The notes below the pieces were generated by a model. That model saw only the letters and a program-made list of their open reading frames with translations. It did no database searches and was not told the origin of the DNA. DNA of 8,808 nt from Neisseria lactamica (GTDB taxonomy: Bacteria; Pseudomonadota; Gammaproteobacteria; Burkholderiales; Neisseriaceae): positions 1 to 8,808 of the forward strand of contig JUNU01000095.1 in the NCBI GenBank assembly GCA_001067655.1, written 5' to 3'. The translations under genes were made by a program, and so were the position numbers. This document shows positions 1 through 5,991 of the stretch, in pieces. Every line of letters begins with the position of its first letter. Position 1 is the first letter of the stretch.

Positions 1-52
1 CTTTGAGCTAAGGCGAGGCAACGCCGTACTGGTTTAAAGTTAATCCACTATA
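1..52. mobile_element. Correia element (CREE/NEMIS), right end, cut by the window edge
   Basis: The stretch ends in TTAATCCACTATA at 40-52, the outer part of the Correia terminal inverted repeat, preceded by the conserved inner segment around CCGTACTGGTTTAAAG (25-39) and by element body matching the Correia consensus as I remember it (GAGCTAAGGCGAGGCAACG). Correia elements are non-autonomous miniature transposons found in many copies in Neisseria, flanked by a TA duplication. They are known to carry outward promoters, IHF sites and RNase III cleavage sites. The left half and the other inverted repeat lie outside the window, so element length and the TA duplication cannot be checked. Confidence 0.85.
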
Positions 53-141
53 TTGAGTCAATTCGTCGATTATGCGCCGATTAAGACAATGTGTCATCCG
101 CAGCCGGACCCAAATGTTTAGATCATGCAACCACCATCAAC
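53..141. other. Short stretch with no recognised gene
   Basis: Between the Correia end and the DUS hairpin I find no supported gene. A frame of 22 codons runs from 53 to a TAG at 119-121 on the plus strand, but it begins right at the Correia end, where the frame meets a TAA inside the element. It could be the tail of a gene cut by the element, or chance. Confidence 0.3.
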
Positions 142-195
142 AAAGGTCGTCTGAAAACACAGATTTAATCTGCCAAACGTTTTCAGACGACCTTT
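142..195. terminator. DUS-pair hairpin terminator downstream of hpnE
   Basis: Two inverted DUS copies (144-155 plus, 182-193 minus) lie in a perfect 17-bp stem, 142-158 with 179-195. The 20-base loop itself contains the palindrome CAGATTTAATCTG. A run of five T follows on the plus strand (193-197), while the minus side has only three T. Inverted DUS pairs are the usual Neisseria intrinsic terminators. This one lies 41 bases past the hpnE stop and can end the hpnDE transcript; its better T run serves anything arriving from the left. Confidence 0.85.
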
Positions 196-236
196 TTGCG
201 TAACATTCACGCCAAGCTTTAGCTTTAATAACTCAG

Positions 237-1580
237 TCAAAGCAAGGACTGAGCATCTCTATCCCTTTGTTTCAGATTGATTTCTGCCAAACACATTTCC
301 GCCGACGTCAAACCCGACTGTACCGCTGCTTCCAACGTAGCCGGATAGCGCGGGTGCAGGTAGTCGCCTGCCGGATAGATGCGCCGCTGGTGCAACCAAG
401 CAAAATCGGGAGTGGCGGAATCAGGCATGCAGGCTGTGGTCGCGCGTTTTTCGGTGATGACGCGGACGGCTTCGGGTTCGTCCAAATAAGGGCAAATGCG
501 TTTTACATCGGCATGGACTTTCTCTGCCCACTCTTGGCTTTTAAACGCGCCGACATGGTCGGAAACGCTGATGACGGCGGCGACTTCGTTTGTCGGCAAA
601 CCGAGTGCACCACGATACACCAGCCATTGTGCCGTGCCGTCAGCAAATCCGGTCAGCGGCGCGGGCAGATGGACGGGAACGGCATAGCGAAGATAGACGG
701 TGGTAATTGAATGATAACGAAGGTTTTGATAGGTCGTCTGAATATAGTTCGGGGTATCTTCAGGGAAAAGATGAACGGCATGATACGGCGCAACCGCAAC
801 AATAACGGCATCAAAAACCTCGTCATTCACAACGACACGTCCGTCAGGAAGGTTTTTCAGACGACCTACGCGGGTTTCAAGACGGATGTCCGCACCGTAT
901 TGCTTGAGTTTTGCCAACGCAGGCTCGGCAATGATTGCGCCTAAATCGCGCTTGGGCAAAAGATAGTCGCTGCCGAATTTATCCGCCCATACGCCGTCGG
1001 ACAAAACATTGCACAACACCCGCAAACTTGCATGTTCCAAAGGCGTATTGAGTGCGCCCCACACCAGCGGCTGCCAAAACTCTGCAACCAGCCTGCGCGG
1101 GACATTGCGCTGCCGCAGCCATTGGGCAACGGCCAAATCAGTGCGCTTGCCGCGTGCGTAACGCTGCAACGCAGACATATCGGATAACAGCTTGGTTTTC
1201 AGTGAAAACGAAACGTTTTTAGCACGCAATATGCCGGTCAAAATATGCAGCGACGAAGGAAGGTTGGTACTTTGAAACTGCAAACCTTCATGTATATACC
1301 ATTGCAGCGGCAAACGGCAAAAAGCGGCTTCAGGGTCGGCACCGATGTGCTCCATCAGCGTCAACACACCATGATAAGCGCCGAGCAAGATATGCTGCCC
1401 ATTGTCCAAAAAACTGAATCCGTCAGCGTTTCCAGCCAAGGTACGCGCCCGTCCGCCCGCCTGCCGACCGGCTTCAAACACAGTAACATCGACACGGCGC
1501 GCCAACGATATTGCGGCGGACAAACCTGCCCAGCCTGCGCCGACGACGGCAATTTTCGGGCGAAGATGCGGGGTGTTCAT
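237..1580 (-). CDS. hpnE: Hydroxysqualene dehydroxylase HpnE (squalene-associated FAD-dependent desaturase)
   Basis: This 447-residue FAD-dependent enzyme of the amine oxidase/phytoene desaturase fold should reduce hydroxysqualene to squalene, the last step of the HpnD-HpnC-HpnE route. Seen in the sequence: an N-terminal Rossmann motif GAGWAG at residues 14-19, the ribose-binding Glu at 36, the GGRART motif at 42-47, and a C-terminal FAD segment with GDYL at 405-408 and PATLEAAVQSG at 413-423. Length is normal for the family. The ATG lies inside the end of hpnD (ATGA, 1577-1580), so translation is probably coupled to hpnD. A weak 7-bp hairpin (232-238 with 247-253) straddles the stop codon, ahead of the DUS terminator. 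Two exact DUS copies fall inside the gene. CrtN-type carotenoid desaturases are related, so a C30 carotenoid role is a less likely alternative. Confidence 0.85.
   Translation of the reverse strand: MNTPHLRPKIAVVGAGWAGLSAAISLARRVDVTVFEAGRQAGGRARTLAGNADGFSFLDNGQHILLGAYHGVLTLMEHIGADPEAAFCRLPLQWYIHEGLQFQSTNLPSSLHILTGILRAKNVSFSLKTKLLSDMSALQRYARGKRTDLAVAQWLRQRNVPRRLVAEFWQPLVWGALNTPLEHASLRVLCNVLSDGVWADKFGSDYLLPKRDLGAIIAEPALAKLKQYGADIRLETRVGRLKNLPDGRVVVNDEVFDAVIVAVAPYHAVHLFPEDTPNYIQTTYQNLRYHSITTVYLRYAVPVHLPAPLTGFADGTAQWLVYRGALGLPTNEVAAVISVSDHVGAFKSQEWAEKVHADVKRICPYLDEPEAVRVITEKRATTACMPDSATPDFAWLHQRRIYPAGDYLHPRYPATLEAAVQSGLTSAEMCLAEINLKQRDRDAQSLL
731..742 (+). repeat. DUS inside hpnE
   Basis: An exact AGGTCGTCTGAA in coding sequence. 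On the hpnE strand it reads as the codons for Gln-Thr-Thr at residues 281-283, so the uptake word has been accommodated by a protein segment that tolerates it. Confidence 0.9.
856..867 (-). repeat. Second DUS inside hpnE
   Basis: An exact TTCAGACGACCT on the plus strand, which is the DUS on the hpnE coding strand, encoding Gly-Arg-Leu-Lys at residues 239-242. It is inverted relative to the copy at 731-742, and 113 bases separate the two, too far apart to act as a terminator stem. Confidence 0.9.
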
Positions 1581-2425
1581 GGCTTAAATCCGAATAACCA
1601 GGTTTTCAGGGCGATACGCTTTTTGCGCGGTGAAGGAATGGCAATTTTATAAGTCAGGACGTTTTGCGCGCCGTCGCGGTCGATTTCGTTCAGCAACGCG
1701 TAATAAATCGCCGCCATCACCAAACCGACTTTTTGGGATTTTTTATCGGCAGCAGGCAACAGCGACATCGCCTCACGATACATCTCGCGGGCGCGTGAAA
1801 CTTGAAAACGCATCAGTTCGGCAAAATTATCCGTCGGCTTACACTGCATAATCACGCTTGCAGGCACGTCAAACCGCTGCATTTCCTCCATCGGCAGGTA
1901 AATACGACCGTTTCTCGCATCCTCGCCGACATCACGGATAATGTTCGTCAGCTGCAACGCCAGTCCCATCTTATCGGCGTATTTCAGCGTTCGGTCGTCT
2001 GAAAAACCCAAAATCCGCGCAATCAGGCAGCCGACTACGCCTGCGACGCGGTGGCAATACAGTTTCAACTCTTCAAAACTGCCGTAACGCACCTGAACCA
2101 AATCCATCTGCATTCCGTCGATTAAGGCTTCCAATTCATATTTCGGCAGCTTGAAGGTTTCCTTTATCTGCCGCAAAGCCTGATTGACCGGATGCTCCGG
2201 CATCACGCCGCCGAATACCTTGTTCAAATCGCCGCGCCACCAGTTCAACGTTGCCTGCGCCACATTCGGATCGGAACAGTCATCGACCACATCGTCCAAT
2301 TCGCGGCAAAAAGCATACAAAACCGTTATCGCATCCCGCTTTTCCTGCGGCAGGAAACGGAAGCCCGATAAAAAACTGGAGCGGCTTTCTTCTGCCTTCT
2401 GACGGCAATAATCAAGTCCTTGCAC
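1577..2425 (-). CDS. hpnD: Presqualene diphosphate synthase HpnD
   Basis: This 282-residue squalene/phytoene synthase family enzyme should condense two farnesyl diphosphates into presqualene diphosphate. Both Mg-diphosphate-binding Asp-rich motifs are present: ELDDVVDD at residues 42-49 and RDVGED at 164-169, followed by RNGRIYLP at 171-178. The YCHRVAG segment at 123-129 is also typical. The start is GTG at 2423-2425, chosen because AGGA sits 6 bases upstream on the minus strand (2432-2435) and no good ATG lies nearby. The gene overlaps hpnE by four bases (ATGA), so the two form an operon driven by the promoter at 2458-2487. HpnC, which would complete the squalene route, is not in the window. 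CrtM/CrtB-type enzymes share the fold, but the hpnE partner favours HpnD. Confidence 0.87.
   Translation of the reverse strand: MQGLDYCRQKAEESRSSFLSGFRFLPQEKRDAITVLYAFCRELDDVVDDCSDPNVAQATLNWWRGDLNKVFGGVMPEHPVNQALRQIKETFKLPKYELEALIDGMQMDLVQVRYGSFEELKLYCHRVAGVVGCLIARILGFSDDRTLKYADKMGLALQLTNIIRDVGEDARNGRIYLPMEEMQRFDVPASVIMQCKPTDNFAELMRFQVSRAREMYREAMSLLPAADKKSQKVGLVMAAIYYALLNEIDRDGAQNVLTYKIAIPSPRKKRIALKTWLFGFKP
1992..2003 (+). repeat. Variant DUS inside hpnD (11 of 12)
   Basis: CGGTCGTCTGAA carries the ten-base DUS core intact and differs only in the first base. On the hpnD strand it encodes part of Phe-Ser-Asp-Asp-Arg at residues 141-145. Confidence 0.75.
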
Positions 2426-2457
2426 GGCGTGTCCTAAAAATATGGTTATGAAGGACG

Positions 2458-2487
2458 ATTTTATCGGGATTTGGGGAATTGTGGCAA
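2458..2487 (-). promoter_or_regulatory. Probable sigma-70 promoter of hpnDE
   Basis: On the minus strand TTGCCA (2482-2487, five of six to the -35 consensus) is separated by 18 bases from TAAAAT (2458-2463, five of six to the -10). Transcription would begin near 2451, giving a leader of about 25 bases that includes the AGGA ribosome binding site of hpnD. Confidence 0.55.
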
Positions 2488-2488
2488 T

Positions 2489-2500
2489 TTCAGACGACCT
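2489..2500 (-). repeat. DUS just upstream of the hpnD promoter
   Basis: A single exact DUS, not paired into a hairpin, ending one base from the putative -35 of hpnDE. The 179-base gap between hpnD and the Sel1 gene also carries the AT-rich upstream region of the Sel1 gene. There only a weak promoter candidate is visible: TTTACT, 17 bases, then TAATAT. Confidence 0.9.
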
Positions 2501-2604
2501 TTCATCCCTATATTGTTCAAATCGTCCATATTTGATTTACTTCATTTTTAAGACAAGTTAATATAGACAATCGACTCTCCTAATACCAATTATATTTTAT
2601 AGTC

Positions 2605-3465
2605 ATGAACATTACGTCTAAAACACTTATCCTAACCATCCTGCTTTCCATCTCAGGAATGCAGGCTTATGCGGCAAAACCACATTACACCCCGCGTCAC
2701 AATATCTCTCAAAACAGTGAAAACCAAGCCTTCCGATTGATTCAAGAAATGGCGAAACAGGGTGACACCCGCTCTCAACTTGACTTAGGCACTATGTACG
2801 CAAAAGGCATAGGCACGACGCAGGATTACGAGCAGGCTAAATACTGGTTTGAAAAAGCAGCGCACAACGACAACGCCGAAGCGCAATTCAATCTTGGAAT
2901 CATTTATTACGAAGGTCAAGGAACGGCACAAGACTATCGCCAAGCCAAATTTTGGTGGGAAAAGGCAGCCGAACAGGGCAATGCAGAAGCAGCGTTTGAT
3001 TTAGGCATCATTCACTATGCCGGTATAGGCGTTCCACAAGACTATATACAGGCAAAAACTTGGTTTCACAAAGCAGCAGACCAAGGGGAAGACAGTGCGC
3101 AATTTTACTTGGGTTTGATGTATTACTCAGGTGAAGGCGTAGGCCAAGATTATAAACTTGCCAAGTCATGGTTTGAAAAAGCCGCCAAGAAAGGCAATGT
3201 CAAAGCGCAATATAATTTAGGCATCATGTATGCAGAGGGACAAGGCGTTACCCAAAATTATCCCAAGGCAAAATATTGGTACAAAAAAGCGGCAGAACAA
3301 GGCAATGCCAACGCCCAAAACAACTTAGGCGTTTTATACGAAAACGGACAAGGGGTAACCCAAAACTTTACCCAGGCAAAATCTTGGTTTGAAAAAGCCG
3401 CCGCCCAAGGCAATACGCTCGCGCAACATGCTTTGGAATACATTGTGCAGCAAAATCAAAACTGA
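2605..3465 (+). CDS. Exported Sel1-repeat protein
   Basis: This 286-residue protein has a clear signal peptide (residues 1-23, Lys at 6, hydrophobic core, AYA cleavage before Ala24), so it should be periplasmic or secreted. After a short linker come six full Sel1-like repeats in strict 36-residue register (54-89, 90-125, 126-161, 162-197, 198-233, 234-269) and a half repeat at 270-286. Each full repeat shows the LG..Y..G.G..QDY..A..W..KAA..G pattern. Sel1 repeats form helical-pair solenoids that bind other proteins. Neisseria have several exported Sel1 proteins, and at least one meningococcal member has been linked to host-cell interaction, but I cannot assign this one. There is no clear Shine-Dalgarno before the ATG; the signal peptide decides the start. 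GC content is lower than in guaB or eno (about 43% in one 60-base line counted). It converges on the DUF4124 gene. Confidence 0.88.
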   Translation: MNITSKTLILTILLSISGMQAYAAKPHYTPRHNISQNSENQAFRLIQEMAKQGDTRSQLDLGTMYAKGIGTTQDYEQAKYWFEKAAHNDNAEAQFNLGIIYYEGQGTAQDYRQAKFWWEKAAEQGNAEAAFDLGIIHYAGIGVPQDYIQAKTWFHKAADQGEDSAQFYLGLMYYSGEGVGQDYKLAKSWFEKAAKKGNVKAQYNLGIMYAEGQGVTQNYPKAKYWYKKAAEQGNANAQNNLGVLYENGQGVTQNFTQAKSWFEKAAAQGNTLAQHALEYIVQQNQN

Positions 3466-3551
3466 ACCCTGGATTTTTCCCAATACACTATTATCAATGG
3501 GTGAACCCTGTTCAATGCCCAGCGGGCAACTTTGCAAAGAAAGCTAAAAAC

Positions 3552-3591
3552 AATAAGGCATACGATTATAGTTATAACTGTATGCCTTATT
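3552..3591. terminator. Bidirectional hairpin terminator between convergent genes
   Basis: AATAAGGCATAC (3552-3563) pairs perfectly with GTATGCCTTATT (3580-3591), and the stem continues inward through a G-T wobble and one mismatch to TTATA/TATAA, leaving almost no loop. T-rich DNA follows on both strands, best on the minus strand (GTTTTTAG). It lies 87 bases past the Sel1 stop and 19 bases past the stop of the DUF4124 gene. Unlike the other terminators here it contains no DUS. Confidence 0.8.
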
Positions 3592-3609
3592 TACTGTTTC
3601 AATCCAATT

Positions 3610-4047
3610 TCAATTACAATATTTATTGATATCGCTTTGATAATGTTTAATCAAATCATCACGATTTGCAGTGCGCGCACTTTCCGCAAACTGACGGTTT
3701 ACGCGGGCAATCCGACAGTTGTCTTCTTTATTTTTGCGGTTTTCTTCTTCAACCTTCTTATTCTGCTCCTCAACCTGCTTATTCTGCGCCAAAATCTTCT
3801 CGTTCAACTTAGCCTGCTGTTCTGACAGCGTCCCTTCTTGGGCATTTTCCGGTTTGGCAACTGCAGGCGTCACGTTACGGGTTCGAATGTTCACAATATT
3901 CGAACGTTCCGGCTGCAGACGATTAGGCGTATCGGAGTAGCTGGTGCTGCCACTGCCGCTTTTCCATGTATAAACGTTATTTCCGGCCATTGCCCCGGCT
4001 GCATACAAAACACCAGCCAAAAATAAGGATAAAGATGATTTTTTCAT
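3610..4047 (-). CDS. Exported DUF4124 protein with coiled coil
   Basis: This 145-residue protein begins with a signal peptide (MKKSS, hydrophobic 6-18, AMA cleavage before Gly22). A DUF4124-type segment follows at about residues 24-60 (VYTWKSGSGSTSYSDTP), a small beta-rich module common at the N terminus of proteobacterial envelope proteins. Residues 72-110 are highly charged and Gln/Glu/Lys rich and should form a coiled coil. The tail has two cysteines, at 111 and 144, which could form a disulfide in the periplasm. The function is unknown. The gene has its own strong promoter, is divergent from guaB and converges on the Sel1 gene. On the minus strand a four-codon frame (ATG AAA ACA AAA TGA, 4044-4058) overlaps the start codon; its ATG lacks a good ribosome binding site. 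Confidence 0.82.
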   Translation of the reverse strand: MKKSSLSLFLAGVLYAAGAMAGNNVYTWKSGSGSTSYSDTPNRLQPERSNIVNIRTRNVTPAVAKPENAQEGTLSEQQAKLNEKILAQNKQVEEQNKKVEEENRKNKEDNCRIARVNRQFAESARTANRDDLIKHYQSDINKYCN

Positions 4048-4070
4048 TTTGTTTTCATCGTAAACGTGTT

Positions 4071-4082
4071 TTCAGACGACCC
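4071..4082 (-). repeat. Variant DUS in the leader of the DUF4124 gene (11 of 12)
   Basis: TTCAGACGACCC on the plus strand is GGGTCGTCTGAA on the gene's strand, with the ten-base core intact. It spans the predicted transcription start of the gene, directly downstream of its -10 element. Confidence 0.75.
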
Positions 4083-4083
4083 T

Positions 4084-4112
4084 ATTCTACTTGATTTCCA
4101 AAAATATGTCAT
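4084..4112 (-). promoter_or_regulatory. Probable sigma-70 promoter of the DUF4124 gene
   Basis: On the minus strand ATGACA (4107-4112, five of six) lies 17 bases from TAGAAT (4084-4089, five of six). Predicted start of transcription is near 4077, inside the variant DUS, giving a leader of about 30 bases. Confidence 0.6.
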
Positions 4113-4177
4113 ATTAATTCAAAAATATGCGCTGCAATGGTGTCGTAAAAAAATAATCTCAAATTGCAAACAATCCG

Positions 4178-4207
4178 CTGTCAACAAATCTTAGCGGGTG
4201 TTATAAT
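4178..4207 (+). promoter_or_regulatory. Probable sigma-70 promoter of guaB
   Basis: A perfect TATAAT (4202-4207) lies 18 bases after CTGTCA (4178-4183, four of six). Transcription should begin near 4213-4215, placing the inverted repeat GTGCA-TCT-TGCAC (4211-4223) at the start site. This position argues against a GTG start for guaB at 4211. Confidence 0.62.
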
Positions 4208-4243
4208 GCCGTGCATCTTGCACAAACTGAAAGACTGAGCATC

Positions 4244-5707
4244 ATGCGTATCGTAGAAAAAGCCTATACTTTCGACGATGTTTTGTTGGTTCCTGCACAT
4301 TCAACCGTGCTGCCACGAGACGTTAAACTTCAAACCAAGCTCACCCGCGAAATCACGCTCAACCTCCCCTTACTTTCCGCCGCAATGGACACCGTTACCG
4401 AAGCACGCCTCGCCATTTCCATGGCGCAAGAAGGCGGTATCGGCATTATCCATAAAAACATGACGCCCGAAATGCAGGCGCGAGCCGTTTCCAAAGTGAA
4501 ACGCCATGAGAGCGGCGTGGTGAAAGACCCTATTACGGTTGCGCCGACGACGCTTATCCGCGAAGTATTGGAAATGCGTGCGCAACGCAAACGCAAAATG
4601 TCCGGTCTGCCAGTCGTAGAAAACGGCAAAGTAGTTGGTATCGTTACCAACCGCGACCTGCGTTTTGAAAACCGCCTCGACCTGCCCGTTTCCGCCATCA
4701 TGACCCCGCGCGAACGCTTGGTTACCGTCCCCGAAGGCACAAGCATCGACGAAGCGCGAGAACTGATGCACGAACACAAAGTCGAGCGCGTTTTGGTCTT
4801 GAACGAAAAAGACGAGCTTAAAGGCTTGATTACCGTAAAAGATATTTTGAAAACCACCGAGTTTCCAAATGCCAACAAAGACTCCGAAGGTCGTTTGCGC
4901 GTAGGCGCGGCAGTCGGTACCGGCGGAGACACCGAAGAGCGTGTAAAAGCCTTGGTCGGAGCGGGAGTCGACGTCATCGTCGTCGATACTGCACACGGCC
5001 ATAGCCAAGGCGTTATCGAGCGCGTGAAATGGGTGAAAGAAACCTATCCGCACATCCAAGTCATCGGCGGCAATATCGCAACCGCCAAAGCCGCTTTGGA
5101 TTTGGTCGCAGCAGGAGCAGATGCCGTCAAAGTCGGTATCGGTCCGGGTTCGATTTGTACTACCCGTATCGTTGCAGGCGTAGGCGTGCCGCAACTGACC
5201 GCCATCCACAACGTTGCCGAAGCCCTCAAAGGCACAGGCGTTCCGCTTATTGCAGACGGCGGCATCCGCTTCTCCGGTGACATCGCCAAAGCCTTGGCAG
5301 CGGGCGCATACAGCGTCATGCTCGGCGGTATGTTTGCCGGTACGGAAGAAGCACCGGGCGAAATCGAACTCTACCAAGGCCGCTCGTACAAATCCTACCG
5401 CGGTATGGGTTCTCTGGGAGCAATGAGCCAAGGCTCCGCCGACCGCTACTTTCAAGATAAAACCGACAGCACCGACAAATACGTCCCCGAAGGTATCGAA
5501 GGCCGCGTTCCCTACAAAGGCCCGATTGTGAACATTATTCACCAACTGACCGGCGGCCTGCGTTCCAGCATGGGCTATTTGGGCTGCGCCAATATCGCAG
5601 AAATGCACGAAAAAGCGGAATTTGTCGAAATCACTTCCGCAGGCATGAGCGAATCCCACGTTCACGATGTTCAAATTACCAAAGAAGCCCCGAACTATCA
5701 CCGCTAA
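4244..5707 (+). CDS. guaB: Inosine-5'-monophosphate dehydrogenase GuaB
   Basis: GuaB oxidises IMP to XMP with NAD+, the committed step of guanine nucleotide synthesis, in the cytoplasm as a tetramer or octamer. The 487-residue protein is full length. The N-terminal barrel part carries TFDDVLLVPAHS (9-20) and AAMDTVTEARLA (46-57). Two CBS domains occupy about 93-205. The NAD/IMP loop GPGSICTTRI contains the catalytic Cys305, DGG at 338-340 binds the IMP phosphate region, and the mobile flap has Arg401-Tyr402. The start is ATG 4244, not an in-frame GTG at 4211, because the protein then begins as other bacterial GuaB do and the GTG lies at the transcription start. The ribosome binding site is weak. 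The gene stands alone, with its own promoter and a DUS hairpin after the stop. Confidence 0.97.
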   Translation: MRIVEKAYTFDDVLLVPAHSTVLPRDVKLQTKLTREITLNLPLLSAAMDTVTEARLAISMAQEGGIGIIHKNMTPEMQARAVSKVKRHESGVVKDPITVAPTTLIREVLEMRAQRKRKMSGLPVVENGKVVGIVTNRDLRFENRLDLPVSAIMTPRERLVTVPEGTSIDEARELMHEHKVERVLVLNEKDELKGLITVKDILKTTEFPNANKDSEGRLRVGAAVGTGGDTEERVKALVGAGVDVIVVDTAHGHSQGVIERVKWVKETYPHIQVIGGNIATAKAALDLVAAGADAVKVGIGPGSICTTRIVAGVGVPQLTAIHNVAEALKGTGVPLIADGGIRFSGDIAKALAAGAYSVMLGGMFAGTEEAPGEIELYQGRSYKSYRGMGSLGAMSQGSADRYFQDKTDSTDKYVPEGIEGRVPYKGPIVNIIHQLTGGLRSSMGYLGCANIAEMHEKAEFVEITSAGMSESHVHDVQITKEAPNYHR

Positions 5708-5719
5708 GATAAAGTGAAA

Positions 5720-5752
5720 AAAGGTCGTCTGAAAAGCTCTTCAGACGACCTT
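5720..5752. terminator. DUS-pair terminator between guaB and the AT-rich patch
   Basis: Inverted DUS copies at 5722-5733 and 5740-5751 form a stem of at least 13 bp (5721-5733 with 5740-5752) around a six-base loop. The T run is best on the minus strand (six A on the plus strand at 5717-5722), so it is a canonical terminator for the leftward genes of the patch. It sits 12 bases past the guaB stop and probably serves guaB too. Confidence 0.85.
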
Positions 5753-5775
5753 ACTTACAAAAAAATTACAAATCG

Positions 5776-5991
5776 TTATTCCACTTCAACTGGCTTGCCT
5801 TGCTTATCAATATAAAAGAATTCATCCTCACTATAATCTTCGTCTTTAAACATATTCTTCATATTAACAAGTGCCACACCATTTTGGAAATCATTGAAAG
5901 TACCAAATTTGAACGGGATAACCACTTTGCCGGTTTTATCTAAATAGCCGAACGAGTTGATTACTATCGTCCATCTACGTTTTCCTCTCAA
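5776..5991 (-). pseudogene. WG-repeat protein fragment (C-terminal end)
   Basis: The 71-residue frame holds one WG-type beta repeat, GYLDKTGKVVIPFKF followed by FQNGVALVN (about residues 15-43), and ends with a partial second one, FFYIDKQGKP (about 58-67). WG-repeat proteins normally carry several such repeats after an N-terminal region. Here only the last piece remains. No ATG precedes it: the only upstream start is TTG (5989-5991), which overlaps the stop of the neighbouring gene (TTGA), and a TGA lies two codons further up. A GAGAGG sequence and an ATG 9 bases later do occur, but in another frame that stops after 12 codons. I infer a 5'-truncated or frameshifted remnant, though a translationally coupled small protein is possible. 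Confidence 0.6.

Noticed and set aside
53..121. 22-codon frame as a gene
   Set aside because: Too short and without a start codon context; kept only as a possible gene tail next to the Correia element.
267..944. Plus-strand open frames opposite hpnE
   Set aside because: They lie entirely within a gene with clear FAD-binding motifs on the other strand and lack protein-family resemblance.
3463..3528. Direct repeat TGAACCCTG (3463-3471 and 3502-3510) and small hairpin TGCCC/GGGCA (3516-3528) after the Sel1 gene
   Set aside because: Short enough to be chance, and no function follows from the position; the strong hairpin at 3552-3591 explains termination.
4211..4243. Upstream GTG start adding 11 residues to GuaB
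   Set aside because: The GTG lies only 4 bases after the -10 hexamer, so it would not be in the mRNA, and the added residues are not part of the GuaB family.
4370..5701. Open frame of 443 codons on the minus strand opposite guaB
   Set aside because: It is a shadow of guaB: the long opening follows from codon bias on the plus strand, the translation resembles no known family, and it has no ribosome binding site or promoter of its own.
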